This document shows, in pieces, positions 25,587-36,000 of a DNA stretch of 52,124 bases (its first letter is position 1; each line of letters opens with the position of its first letter). Under the pieces are notes generated by a model. That model was not told the origin of the DNA and made no database searches. It saw only the letters and a list, made by a program, of their open reading frames with translations. The position numbers were made by a program, and so were the translations under genes. This stretch comes from Ferruginibacter sp. (GTDB lineage Bacteria; Bacteroidota; Bacteroidia; Chitinophagales; Chitinophagaceae): positions 1-52,124 of the forward strand of contig JANXSK010000024.1 in NCBI GenBank assembly GCA_025352695.1, in the 5' to 3' direction.

Positions 25587-26903
25587 ATGTCGTTAATAAT
25601 CCTATTGCTTGGCATTGTATTACTGGTTTTATTAATTACCTGGGCAAGGCTCAATGCATTTCTTGCCTTTATTATTGTGGCTATTTTAATTGGCTTATTT
25701 AATGGTATGGGCATTATTGCCATAACCGGTTCGTTGCAAAAAGGGATGGGTGAATTGCTGGGCTCCATTATTATTATACTTGGGCTGGGAGCCATGTTGG
25801 GTAAATTAGTAGCTGATAGTGGCGCCGCCCAAAAAATAGCTATGGGATTAATGAATGTCTTTGGACAAAAATACATTATGTGGGCGTTGGTATTAACCGC
25901 TTTTGTAGTAGGCATTCCATTGTTTTATAATGTTGGGTTTGTTTTAATGGTGCCACTGATTATTACGTTGGCAAAGCGGTATAATATTTCTGCTGTGTAT
26001 ATCGGTGTTCCTATGCTGGCAGCCTTATCGGTTACACATGGTTATTTACCACCGCATCCCTCACCAACAGCACTGGTTATACAATACCATGCAGATCTTG
26101 GCCTTACATTATTGTATGGCTTTATTGTGGCTGTTCCGGCCATTATTGTTGCCGGTCCAATATTTGCTTTAACGCTTAAAAAAATTAAATGCGAACCTTT
26201 GGAAACTTTTGCAGGAAAAGACATCCCGGATGAAGAATTACCCGGCATGTTCACCAGTATGTTTACGGCCTTCCTTCCTGTTATTTTAATTGCCACCAGC
26301 ACCATTGTTAAATTATTGGTTCATACGCCTAACATCGTTGCAGACATTGTCATTTCGTTGGGCGATCCGGTAATTGCTATGACCGTTACGTTGCTGTATG
26401 CCATTTACAGCCTGGGTATACAAAGAGGAAAAAAAATGAATGACGTGATGTTGCCACTGACAGATGCGGTAAAAGATATTGCCATGATTGTATTTATCAT
26501 TGGTGGTGCAGGAGGATTGAAACAAATCTTAACAGATACAGGCATCAGTGGCCAGATTGCACAAGGATTACAAGGTATGAATGTGCATCCTTTACTGGCA
26601 GCATGGAGTATTGCAGCCATTATTCGTGTTTGTTTAGGATCGGCTACTGTAGCTGGTTTAACTACAGCCGGCATTGTGGCTCCCTTAATTGCAACAACAG
26701 GTGTAAATCCCAGCCTGATGGTATTGGCAACAGGTGCCGGCAGTCTGATGTTTTCGCATGTAAATGATGGAGGTTTTTGGCTGTTTAAAGAATATTTTAA
26801 TTTATCATTTAAAGATACTATTAAAACGTGGAGCTTTATGGAAAGTATTGTTTCTATAGTGGGAATCATTGCTATTTTTATCCTCAATTACTTTATTACT
26901 TAA
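25587..26903 (+). CDS. GntP-family gluconate/organic-acid permease
   Basis: A 438-residue membrane protein with about 12 to 14 hydrophobic segments. GntP family marks include LGLGAMLGKLVADSGAAQKIA, the VLMVPLIITLAKRYNISAVYIGVPMLAALSVTHGYLPPHPSP block, and the C-terminal GAGSLMFSHVNDGGFWLFKEYFN. Members carry gluconate, other sugar acids or, as in the DsdX subgroup, D-serine. It is followed by a RidA protein, a D-threonine-aldolase-family enzyme and a dipeptidase, which makes a D-amino-acid-like or hydroxy-acid substrate as plausible as gluconate (inference). Confidence 0.88.
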   Translation: MSLIILLLGIVLLVLLITWARLNAFLAFIIVAILIGLFNGMGIIAITGSLQKGMGELLGSIIIILGLGAMLGKLVADSGAAQKIAMGLMNVFGQKYIMWALVLTAFVVGIPLFYNVGFVLMVPLIITLAKRYNISAVYIGVPMLAALSVTHGYLPPHPSPTALVIQYHADLGLTLLYGFIVAVPAIIVAGPIFALTLKKIKCEPLETFAGKDIPDEELPGMFTSMFTAFLPVILIATSTIVKLLVHTPNIVADIVISLGDPVIAMTVTLLYAIYSLGIQRGKKMNDVMLPLTDAVKDIAMIVFIIGGAGGLKQILTDTGISGQIAQGLQGMNVHPLLAAWSIAAIIRVCLGSATVAGLTTAGIVAPLIATTGVNPSLMVLATGAGSLMFSHVNDGGFWLFKEYFNLSFKDTIKTWSFMESIVSIVGIIAIFILNYFIT

Positions 26904-26960
26904 ATTTATAGTATTGTTTGGGTTGAACAATCTATTTCTACACCACTTAAAATAAATACG

Positions 26961-27422
26961 ATGACACCAGATGAAAGGTTCGCAGAACTTAATATTCAAT
27001 TGCCGCCGGCACCAACGCCACTTGGCGTATACAAACCATTTTTAATTGATGGTAATCATTGTTATGTTTCCGGTCACGGGCCATTACAAAATGATAAAAC
27101 TTTAATCATTGGTTGCATTGGTGCAGATATGAATATGGAAGAAGGTAAACTTGCCGCACAGCAGGTTGGCTTAACTATTTTAGCTACACTTAAAGAAAAT
27201 CTTGGTTCTTTCAATAAAATAAAACGAGTTATTAAAGTATTGGGCATGGTAAATTGTACCAGCGAATTTGAAAAACATCCCTACATCATTAACGGGTGCA
27301 GTGAATTGTTTGCAAAAGTGTGGGGAGAAGACAATGGCGTTGGCGTAAGAAGTGCTGTGGGCATGGGATCACTGCCGGATAATATTCCTGTTGAGATTGA
27401 AGCTTTGTTTGAACTGGCATAA
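26961..27422 (+). CDS. RidA (YjgF/YER057c/UK114) family protein
   Basis: A 153-residue RidA-fold protein. RidA enzymes hydrolyse reactive 2-aminoacrylate or other imines formed by PLP enzymes and oxidases. The YVSGHGPLQND block, the GNNGVGVRSAVGMGSLP-like region with the conserved Arg (in VGVRSAVGMGSLPD) and the C-terminal VEIEALFELA match the family. It is longer than RidA proper (about 128 residues), as in the Atu1869-type subgroup. It sits 90 bases before a PLP-dependent enzyme gene, a sensible pairing because such enzymes can release imines. Confidence 0.88.
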   Translation: MTPDERFAELNIQLPPAPTPLGVYKPFLIDGNHCYVSGHGPLQNDKTLIIGCIGADMNMEEGKLAAQQVGLTILATLKENLGSFNKIKRVIKVLGMVNCTSEFEKHPYIINGCSELFAKVWGEDNGVGVRSAVGMGSLPDNIPVEIEALFELA

Positions 27423-27512
27423 TTTTAATACCGCTTTTAAATCAGAAATTTATTATTCTTTGACCTTTTTTATACGTATTTCCACCATTTGTATTAATCA
27501 AATAATTATAAC

Positions 27513-28616
27513 ATGAATTGGTTTATTATCAAAAATATTGATACTATTGATTCGCCAGCTTTGGTAATTTATAAAGAGCGGGTGCAGGAAAATATATGTT
27601 TGCTGAAAGGGATGGTAAATGAAAATGTGGATCACCTGCGACCGCATGTAAAAACAAATAAAATAGCTGAAGTATGCAGTATGATGATGGAGGCTGGTAT
27701 TATTAAATTTAAATGTGCCACCATTGCAGAAGCAGAGATGCTGGCAATGTTAAAAGCACCGGATGTTTTATTATCCTATCAACCAGTAGGGCCTAAAGTA
27801 AACCGGTTGGCTGCTTTAGTAAAAAAATATCCTGCTACACGCTTCTCTTGTGTGATAGATAACATACATACAGCAGAACATCTTTCAAAAGTTTTTACAG
27901 AAAAAAAACTGCTGCTTGATGTATTCATTGATTTGAATACTGGCATGAACCGTACCGGCATTCTTCCTACTCATGCAACACAATTGTTTGAGGCAGCAAA
28001 TTTATTATCATCCATAAAAGTTATTGGCTTGCATGCCTATGATGGACATATAAGAGATACAGATGTGAATTTTCGCAAACACAATGTAGATAATGGTTTC
28101 AGCAAAATATTGATACTGGCTGCTACCATTGAAGCCATCACCCAAAAATCATTAAAAATTGTTGCAGGAGGTTCTCCAACATTCCCCATATATGCTGAAA
28201 GGAGTGATGTGGAATGCAGTCCTGGCACTTTTATATTTTGGGATTGGGGTTACAAAAATGGTATGCCTGATGAGCCGTTTGATTATGCAGCCCTTGTAAT
28301 TACAAGGGTCATTTCTATCATAGATGAAAATACGATTACTACCGATCTTGGTCATAAATCAGTTGCAGCAGAAAATCCTTTTCCAAGGGTACATTTTTTA
28401 AATGCACCGGAAGCAACACCGATTGCACAAAGCGAAGAACATCTTGTAGCAAAGGTTGCAGACTCATCTTTGTATAAAATTGGAGATGTATTGTACGGAG
28501 TACCTGTGCATATTTGTCCAACAGTAGCTCTATATGAAAGCGCTATAGTAATTGAAAATAATAGCGCAGTAGCTGAATGGAAAGTAATTGCAAGGGATAG
28601 AAAGATTACTGTCTGA
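27513..28616 (+). CDS. D-threonine aldolase-family PLP enzyme (DSD1/D-TA type)
   Basis: A 367-residue fold-type III (alanine racemase-like) enzyme. The PLP lysine is Lys47 in LRPHVKTNK. The C-terminal GVPVHICPTVALYE block carries the His333 and Cys335 pair that binds the metal in D-threonine aldolase and D-serine dehydratase (DSD1). Family members cleave D-3-hydroxy-amino acids, dehydrate D-serine or D-threonine, or act on D-3-hydroxyaspartate; the precise reaction is not readable here. The start at 27513 has DSPALVIY within the first 20 residues, as expected. Neighbours (GntP permease, RidA, dipeptidase) fit a D-amino-acid catabolic role. Confidence 0.88.
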   Translation: MNWFIIKNIDTIDSPALVIYKERVQENICLLKGMVNENVDHLRPHVKTNKIAEVCSMMMEAGIIKFKCATIAEAEMLAMLKAPDVLLSYQPVGPKVNRLAALVKKYPATRFSCVIDNIHTAEHLSKVFTEKKLLLDVFIDLNTGMNRTGILPTHATQLFEAANLLSSIKVIGLHAYDGHIRDTDVNFRKHNVDNGFSKILILAATIEAITQKSLKIVAGGSPTFPIYAERSDVECSPGTFIFWDWGYKNGMPDEPFDYAALVITRVISIIDENTITTDLGHKSVAAENPFPRVHFLNAPEATPIAQSEEHLVAKVADSSLYKIGDVLYGVPVHICPTVALYESAIVIENNSAVAEWKVIARDRKITV

Positions 28617-28758
28617 ATAATTTTGTGCCGGATTGATTTAGTTTTAAGATGACTATAACAGTTTCAGGTTTTTAAGAATTTCATTAAGTATTTTAGGTTA
28701 ATTTTTATCAGGTGGTTGGGATAAAAAATAATTATTTGGTGAATAAAATATTAAAAAT

Positions 28759-29829
28759 ATGTTTACAATTGATGCTCATTTAGATCTTAGCATGAACGCA
28801 ATGGAATGGAACCGTGACTTGCGTAAAAGTATTGTTGAAATAAGGGAAAGAGAAATGGGAAAAACAGATAAAGTTGATAGGGCGAGGGGCACAGTGGCAT
28901 TTCCGGAACTGCGCAAAGGGAACATTGGGTTGGTGGTAGCAACACAAATAGCAAGGTACGTAGCACCGGAAAATTTGTTGCCTGGCTGGCATTCTGCGGA
29001 GCAAGCATGGGCTCAAACACAAGGTCAACTGGCTTGGTACAAAGCAATGGAAGCATGTGGTGAAATGGTGATGATAAAAGATAAGAATGCTTTGGAACAA
29101 CACGTTGCATTGTGGATGAATGATGCACCGAATGATAAAAAACCAATTGGATATATTTTGAGCTTGGAAGGAGCAGATTCAATAATAACCTTAGATAATT
29201 TGCAGAATGCTTATGCTTATGGGTTACGCGCCGTTGGCCCTGCCCATTATGGTCCGGGACGTTATGCAAATGGCACAGATGCAACAGGGCATTTGAATGA
29301 ACAGGGAAAAGATTTATTGAAAGAAATGGATCGCCTGAATATAATTCTTGATGCCACCCATTTATGTGATGATGCATTTTGGGATGCGATAAAAATATTT
29401 CAAGGACCTGTTTGGGCAAGTCACAATAACTGCCGTGCACTGGTTAATCATAACCGACAGTTTAGCGATGAGATGATTAAAATATTGATTAAACGTGGTG
29501 CCGTAATAGGTGGTGCATTTGATGCGTGGATGATTGTGCCGGATTGGATTCGTGGAAAATCTTTACCTAACCAAATGAATTGTACTGTCGAAAAAATTAT
29601 AGATCACATGGATCATATTTGCCAACTTGCAGGTAATACAAATCACGTAGGTTTAGGCACCGACCTTGATGGTGGTTATGGCAGAGAGCAATCTCCTTAT
29701 GATTTGGATACCATTGCTGATCTGCAAAATATTCCTGCTATGCTTTTAAAAAGAGGTTACACCAATGTAGATGTTGAAAATATTATGCATGGCAACTGGT
29801 TGCGTTTTTTAAGAAATGCATGGAATTAA
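28759..29829 (+). CDS. Membrane dipeptidase (peptidase family M19)
   Basis: A 356-residue zinc dipeptidase of the renal dipeptidase family, known to cleave dipeptides that may contain a D-residue at the C-terminal side. All metal-site positions are present: HxD in DAHLDLS near residue 6, the bridging Glu in LSLEGADS, His in DATHLC, His in WASHNNCRAL, and Asp in GLGTDLDGGYG. No signal peptide is seen, so it should be cytoplasmic. It follows the D-TA-type gene by 142 bases. It could supply free amino acids, including D-forms, to that enzyme (inference). Confidence 0.9.
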   Translation: MFTIDAHLDLSMNAMEWNRDLRKSIVEIREREMGKTDKVDRARGTVAFPELRKGNIGLVVATQIARYVAPENLLPGWHSAEQAWAQTQGQLAWYKAMEACGEMVMIKDKNALEQHVALWMNDAPNDKKPIGYILSLEGADSIITLDNLQNAYAYGLRAVGPAHYGPGRYANGTDATGHLNEQGKDLLKEMDRLNIILDATHLCDDAFWDAIKIFQGPVWASHNNCRALVNHNRQFSDEMIKILIKRGAVIGGAFDAWMIVPDWIRGKSLPNQMNCTVEKIIDHMDHICQLAGNTNHVGLGTDLDGGYGREQSPYDLDTIADLQNIPAMLLKRGYTNVDVENIMHGNWLRFLRNAWN

Positions 29830-29851
29830 AGTAGTATATTTTTAACTTATT

Positions 29852-31468
29852 TTACCCTAATAAATCTACCTTAAAGCCTGGTTTTTTTCTTTTTTTAGAA
29901 GCCTGTTCATACGCATAAGTAATACCCACCAATGTAGGTTCGCTGTATGCTTCTCCAAAAAAGGAAATACCAATAGGAAGTTCATGCACAAAACCCATCG
30001 GCACCGTGATGTGAGGGAAACCTGCCATGGCAGCGGGTGTTGAGAACGAGAAGCCTGTATCATAATCTCCGTTGATAAGATCTATACAACAAGCCAACCC
30101 ATTTGTTACACCCGAAATAGCATCTAGCTGGTGCTCTTTCATCAGGTTGGTTATAATCGTTCTTGAGCCAAGGGATTTAGCCAATGCATCTGTATATTCT
30201 TTAGTTTCCAAATTGCCCTTTGCTTCGCTGGAAATTAATGTTTCCTGTTTAAAATAGGGCATCGATTTGGACTCGTTTTGTTTATTGAAAGCAATTACAT
30301 CCTGCAGCGATTTCATCTTGCCATTGGAGGCAGCAAGGTACTTGTTTACTCCATCCTTAAATTCATATTGTAATACTGTAAACTCTGCTTCACCCAGTTC
30401 ATAAATACCTTTTAATAAATCAATTTCCACAATAATCGCTCCTAGCTTTGTCATCAATTCAATTGCTTGTTTTAATAACGATGTTACTGATTCATTTCCT
30501 TTTAAATGCATTTTTTCAATACCAATTCTTTTGCCTTTTAAACTGTCTGCATCTAAAAATTTGGTGTAATCTTTTTTAAGCTTTCCTTCGCTTTGTGCAG
30601 TAATTGCATCTTTATTATCAATACCTGTTAAGGCACCTAATAAAATGGCAGCATCTTTTACGGTGCGGCCCATTGGCCCTGCTGTATCCTGGGTTGCAGA
30701 AATGGGTATAATGCCAGACCTGCTCCACAACCCTACAGTTGGTTTTATACCCACCAATCCATTGATGGAAGAGGGAGAAACAATGGAGCCATCGGTTTCT
30801 GTTCCTATCGCGATGGCGCAAAGATTAGCTGCAGCTGCTGCTCCGGATCCTGCACTGGAACCGGAAGGGTTGCGGTCAATAATATATGGGCACTTTGTTT
30901 GGCCACCCCGGCTGCTCCATCCGCTTGTGCTTTTACTGCTCCTAAAATTGGCCCATTCACTTAAATTAGTTTTACCTAATAGTACAGCCCCAGCTTCTCT
31001 TAAACGTTCTATGATAAATGCATCTGCTGATGCAACATTACCTTGCATTGCAAATGCCCCTGCAGTAGTCATCATTCCATCGCCTGTATTGATATTGTCT
31101 TTTATTAAAACTGGAATACCATGTAAAGGGCCTCTTATTTTACCGGCTTTTCTTTCTTTATCCAGCGAAGCGGCTATGTTAATTGCATCTTTGTTTATTT
31201 CTATTACAGCATTTAATTTAGGCCCCGCTTTATCAATGCTTGCTATGCGTTTTAGGTAAAGGTTAGTAATAGCAACAGAAGTAGTTTGTCCCGTTTGCAT
31301 TTTTTGTTGCAGTTCATCAATTGTAATTTCATCAAGTTCAAAGTTATCCTGCAGTTTATTTACTTTTAAATCAGTAACAGGAGCGGATTTGTCAAATAGG
31401 GTTAATCCTGATGTTGTTAAACCTAAAGAAGCAACTGATCCAGTACGTAAAAAAAGTCTTCTGTTCAT
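29852..31468 (-). CDS. Amidase-signature family enzyme, exported
   Basis: A 538-residue amidase-signature hydrolase. The N-terminus MNRRLFLRTGSVASLGLTTS resembles a twin-arginine export signal, so the enzyme is probably periplasmic. The Ser-cisSer-Lys triad is visible as Lys123 (VLIKDN), Ser204 (SGSSAGSG) and Ser228 (TDGSIV), with the 24-residue spacing between the two serines seen in GatA. It is not GatA: it is longer, exported and not next to gatB. Family members split amides and peptide amides. It is convergent with the dipeptidase gene, 22 bases away, and could act on related peptides outside the cytoplasm (inference). Confidence 0.87.
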   Translation of the reverse strand: MNRRLFLRTGSVASLGLTTSGLTLFDKSAPVTDLKVNKLQDNFELDEITIDELQQKMQTGQTTSVAITNLYLKRIASIDKAGPKLNAVIEINKDAINIAASLDKERKAGKIRGPLHGIPVLIKDNINTGDGMMTTAGAFAMQGNVASADAFIIERLREAGAVLLGKTNLSEWANFRSSKSTSGWSSRGGQTKCPYIIDRNPSGSSAGSGAAAAANLCAIAIGTETDGSIVSPSSINGLVGIKPTVGLWSRSGIIPISATQDTAGPMGRTVKDAAILLGALTGIDNKDAITAQSEGKLKKDYTKFLDADSLKGKRIGIEKMHLKGNESVTSLLKQAIELMTKLGAIIVEIDLLKGIYELGEAEFTVLQYEFKDGVNKYLAASNGKMKSLQDVIAFNKQNESKSMPYFKQETLISSEAKGNLETKEYTDALAKSLGSRTIITNLMKEHQLDAISGVTNGLACCIDLINGDYDTGFSFSTPAAMAGFPHITVPMGFVHELPIGISFFGEAYSEPTLVGITYAYEQASKKRKKPGFKVDLLG

Positions 31469-31776
31469 AAAAATAATTTACATCAAGTTAAGAGTAAAAT
31501 CAATACGGATTATTATTTGTTTATTTTTTATAAAACTACCAGAAATATTTTTTGACTTCATAAATGCAACAGTTGTTATATTATAAATAATTTATTAAGC
31601 AAAAGTATTATTGAAAGCTACGTCTCATAAATTAATGGTTTTGATCTTTTTCGCTCAGGGATATAAATACAAAAAACCCCCTTTAAAAAGGGGGCCCTTG
31701 TTATCCAAACAATCCATAAAAACAAAAGATCTTTGCTTGTTAGGACACGACCTTTGAAACTATCTATTGTAAAGAT
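31469..31776. other. Intergenic region between the amidase and porP-like genes
   Basis: About 308 bases without a gene. It holds the strong terminator at 31671-31694 for the PorP-like gene and, nearer 31469, AT-rich sequence that should include the amidase promoter; no exact TAnnTTTG box was found for it. Confidence 0.55.
31671..31694 (-). terminator. Rho-independent terminator of the porP-like gene
   Basis: CCCCCTTT (31677-31684) and AAAGGGGG (31687-31694) form a perfect 8 bp stem with a 2-base loop on the DNA. Read on the minus strand, the stem is followed by TTTTTT (complement of 31671-31676). It lies about 80 bases past the stop of the PorP-like gene, in the right orientation. Confidence 0.85.
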
Positions 31777-32814
31777 TTAAAATCTTGGACAACGAACAGC
31801 TTCTCTACTGCTATTGTCTCTATTAATATATTTTTGATAGGTAATCCCTAATTCTAATCCACCCCTTCCGGTACTTGCTACTGCAAGTTTTGATATATTG
31901 GCATCATAACTTAACGATATGGAAAGAGGTCTCATTTCTATTTTGGCAACTGGTATAAAAGCATCTTTCCACCTGATAACGGCACCTCCGTGTAATAGGT
32001 ATTTAGGGGCATCATTATCATCAAGTTTGTACGTATATATTACAGCGCCCACAATTTCTGTGTATGGTCCTTGTTTACTGTAATCTCCTTCAATTGTTAC
32101 ATAAGAATTTTCTGTACAACTCATTCTTGCACCACCGGATAACACCCACTTTGGGGTAAGCTCTAAATTATTGACACTGTAAAATGATATTTTCGAAGCC
32201 TTGTTAAAATGTTGATACGATATCCCTGCATACATATTATTATCTTGGTTACTACCTAATTGTGTATTAAAACTTATACCAGCAGTACCATCAAAATAAG
32301 AATAGCTGCTTTTATTAAATGTTTCTCCATCTCCAAGACCACTATTATAATTTGCTCCATCAAATTGACTATTAGTAGTTATTTTGCTTCGGTCTAATCT
32401 TCTTTGTACTAACCCGCCCATAAAACCTAGTGATAAATACATACTTCTCACCTGACTCAACGATTTATGGTAATTAATGCCAGGTAAGATATGTGTTGCT
32501 GTTAATGCTATGGTACCTGCTTTATCATATAAAATTTGTCCGCCGAGTGTAATAAAATCTTCGCTTTTTCGAACCGGTAATTTATATTCTCCATTTAGGG
32601 AAACAGTTTGGTAAGGAACAGTTACACTTTGCCATTGAGTTCTATAAACACTCTGTAATCTTACATCGCCGGCGAAAAGTCCTGCAAGTGCTGGATTTCG
32701 TAAAAGGGGAGCTTCAAAAAATTGTGAAAAATGGATATCCTGAGATTTTGCCTGCAAAGAGAAGAGCAGTATAAATAATATGCAACACAAAATATTGTGT
32801 ACATCATTTTTCAT
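31777..32814 (-). CDS. PorP/SprF-family type IX secretion membrane protein
   Basis: A 345-residue outer-membrane beta-barrel protein. A signal peptide (about residues 1-25, ending AKSQ) precedes DIHFSQFFEAPLLRNPALAGLF, the standard start of mature PorP/SprF proteins. The rest is alternating strand sequence with many aromatic residues (YRTQWQSV, GGQILYDKAGTIALT) and no cytoplasmic domain. In known systems, SprF helps deliver SprB, and PorP-like proteins are encoded next to T9SS cargo with type B C-terminal domains. Here the gene directly follows (by 246 bases on the same strand) a giant protein with just such a domain, so it is likely its dedicated partner. Confidence 0.92.
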   Translation of the reverse strand: MKNDVHNILCCILFILLFSLQAKSQDIHFSQFFEAPLLRNPALAGLFAGDVRLQSVYRTQWQSVTVPYQTVSLNGEYKLPVRKSEDFITLGGQILYDKAGTIALTATHILPGINYHKSLSQVRSMYLSLGFMGGLVQRRLDRSKITTNSQFDGANYNSGLGDGETFNKSSYSYFDGTAGISFNTQLGSNQDNNMYAGISYQHFNKASKISFYSVNNLELTPKWVLSGGARMSCTENSYVTIEGDYSKQGPYTEIVGAVIYTYKLDDNDAPKYLLHGGAVIRWKDAFIPVAKIEMRPLSISLSYDANISKLAVASTGRGGLELGITYQKYINRDNSSREAVRCPRF

Positions 32815-33060
32815 GGGTTCAGGATTTGATTTATTGGATAATTAAATACTTTTATAAAACGTGTAATCGTAGCCTTTAGTATCTTATTTTATAAATTTTA
32901 TGGCTAAAATGCTTGCTTTTTCGCATTTGTAATAATTTTTCTACAAAGGAACATCCCATTTAAATTAATAAACTGATTTTGCTTGTTCATTGCACAACTG
33001 GAAATGATGAAAATTATAACTGTAATAAAATAAAAAAAGCTAGCTAACATTAATGCATTG

Positions 33061-36000
33061 TTATTGTATCAATGCAACATTTCCTTTGTAAATTAGGATA
33101 CTGTTATTGTCACAAATAATGTCAATGGTGTAAACAAATACATCCGAATTTAATTTAACTCCTTTAAAAGTTCCATCCCAGCCTGCGGATGCATCATTGG
33201 GATCAAAGCTGTTTTTTTCAAAAACTAGTTCACCCCAGCGGTTAAAAATTCTTAAGGTTTTTATTTTGAAAAGACCTGATCCTCTTGGATAAAATATATC
33301 ATTGGCACCATCACCATTAGGCGAAAATGTATTTGGTATAAATACATTGGCACCATTACAAATTACATAAACGCTCACTTTGTCCTGTGCATAACAGCCG
33401 CCTGCATTTTTTACTACAACTGTATATTCAGTATTTGTTGTTGGTTTTATAGAAATACCGGGGTAGCTATTACGGAATATTCCTGTTGTAGGAGACCAAA
33501 GTACCTCTGTTACATCGGGCGAAATAATAGGCAACAAATCTAATGTTTTACCTATGTTTATTGTTTTGAATCCACCTGCATTTACCTCGGGAATAGGAAA
33601 CACTTTTATAAAAACGTATCCCGTATCCTTAAAGCAACCTTTATCATCTGTACCTACTACCATGTAATTTGTAGTAGTGTGTGGCTGTGCGGTTGGTGTT
33701 GCAGAAGTATTGCTACTTAACCCTGCAGATGGCGTCCATAAAAAATTATTTGTTCCATTAACAAATAATTTTTTAGATGATCCTGTGCACAAAGTATCCC
33801 GGTTGCTGTAGTTAATTTTAAAAGGGTATTTAACTATTACTTTAACTGTGTCAAATGCAGTACATCCATGTATGCTTGTACCCTTAACTATATAATTTAT
33901 AGCAGAGTTTGGGTTTGCAATTGGGGTGGAACAGGTAGTGCAACTTAGTCCTGTTGAAGGGATCCAATTGTAAGTGTTTGCACCAGTTGCCTGTAAATTT
34001 ATTCCCTTATACTGACATACAAAAGTATCCCGAGCAACATTTAGAGCTGGTATACTATAGGCTTCTATGGATGTTTTAACAGTATCGCTACAACCACTGC
34101 TGTTTATTGCAACCAGCGCAATTGTATAAATACCTGGGGTTGTATAATTTTGCGCCAATGGGTTTTGCAGAGTAGAGGTATTATTGTTTGCAAAGTCCCA
34201 TTTCCATGTAAGTGAAGAAGTATCTATTACAGTTACAATGCCATTTAAAACCATTGCTAATGGCGTACAGCCATTGGTGGTAGATGCTATTTTTATTTTT
34301 GGGGAACCAATAACTTTTAAAGCAACTGGTGATGTTAAGGAATCGGTACAGCCAAACTTAGATGTGATGACCAGTTTAGGATAGTATATACCATTAGAGG
34401 AATATTGATGTATCGGATTTTTTTCAGTTGAGCTATTTCCATCTCCCAGATACCAGTTGTAATTGGTGATGAGATCATTACTTAAAGACGAATCTAAGAA
34501 AGATATCGTTGCCGAATCACAAACTATTTTGCTTTCAAAATTAAAACCGGTGGTGATTCCATTTACAACAATGGTTTCTTTGCCAATAATTGGAACTTGG
34601 CATCCTGTATTATCGGTTAATATAATTTTTGGAATATAACTTCCTGCGTGGGTGTAAGCATGTGTGGTCATCGTATCAGTAGAATTAATTACGTTGCCAT
34701 CATTAAAATCCCAAATCAGGGATACAGTTTCTGTTGTACTGGCAGTAAAATTGCTGGTAACTGGATTACATCCAATGATAGGGTTATAATTAAAGGTTCC
34801 CCTCGGACCTTTTATATAAATTGCTTTTTGATAAGAGCTGCTGCAACCTCCGGGACCTGTAGCCTTTAATGTTACCACATAGTTTCCTGGATAACTATAA
34901 AAGTGAGATGGATTATCTGTAATTGAGGAAGTTCCATCACCAAAATCCCACGTTTTTGAAATATCATTGTTTGATAAGTTTGTTACCTGAACAATTAATG
35001 GTGGACATGCACTTAGCGAATCGCTCATTTTAAAATTTGCAATTGGAGATACAATACTTACAATATTTGGTTTACTGATACTGTCTGTGCATCCATATTG
35101 GTCTTTAATTAAAAGGGTTATTGTAAAATTACCGTTAGTGGTAAATGCATGAAAAGGGTTTTGCATAACAGCTGTGGCACCATCTCCAAAGCTCCATAAG
35201 TAGGATAAACCAGGCCCTGATGATTGATTGGTAAATGTAACAGGTTTTGTTGGACAAGTTATATTTTCGGTAGTATCAAATGCGGCTACAGGCTTTGATA
35301 TTACTAATGCAGTTGGGATTAAAAAACTGTCTTTGCAACCCTCTGTATCTAAAACGCTTAATTTAACTTTATAAAGTCCCGGGTTTGAATAGGTGTGTTG
35401 AAATGGACCTTTTGATTTTAATTCAGTTTGGCCATCTGCATAATCCCAGCTAAATGATTGAATTGGATTGAGACCATCACTTACAGAAAGATCCGTGAAT
35501 GAAACTGTATTATTTAAACAGGTTCCGGGAACACTGGAACTAAATTTTGCTGTAGGGCCATTTACTCGAATGTAGTTTATTTTATTTACGGTATCACTGC
35601 AACCAAGCGCATCTGTAATTGCTAACTGAACAGAATAATTTCCCGGCTTGCTATAGATATGTGCAGCTGAATTTATTGTTGTGGCTGGTGAAGTGCCGTC
35701 ACCAAAATTCCAGTTAAAAGCAGTCACATTTGAAGCGCTAATATTGGTTGTAAAATTAACATCGGTGCCTTTGCATACTGTAGTGTCAACAGTGCTAAAC
35801 AAAGCCTTTGAATCTATTATTAAAATTGTTTTTTTAGTAACATACTCACATCCGGTAGCATAGTTTTTTACTAATAAGGTAACGTCATAAATTCCAGCTG
35901 CCGCATAAGTATATATTGGACTTTTTTTGGTAGAAATGCTTCCGTCTCCAAAATCCCAATTCCATTCATCTGCGCCAATTGATTGATCAGTAAAAATTCT

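Noticed and set aside
29852-31468. Amidase as GatA partner of gatC
   Set aside because: It has an export signal, is longer than GatA and is not near gatB; the amidase signature is shared by many unrelated amidases.
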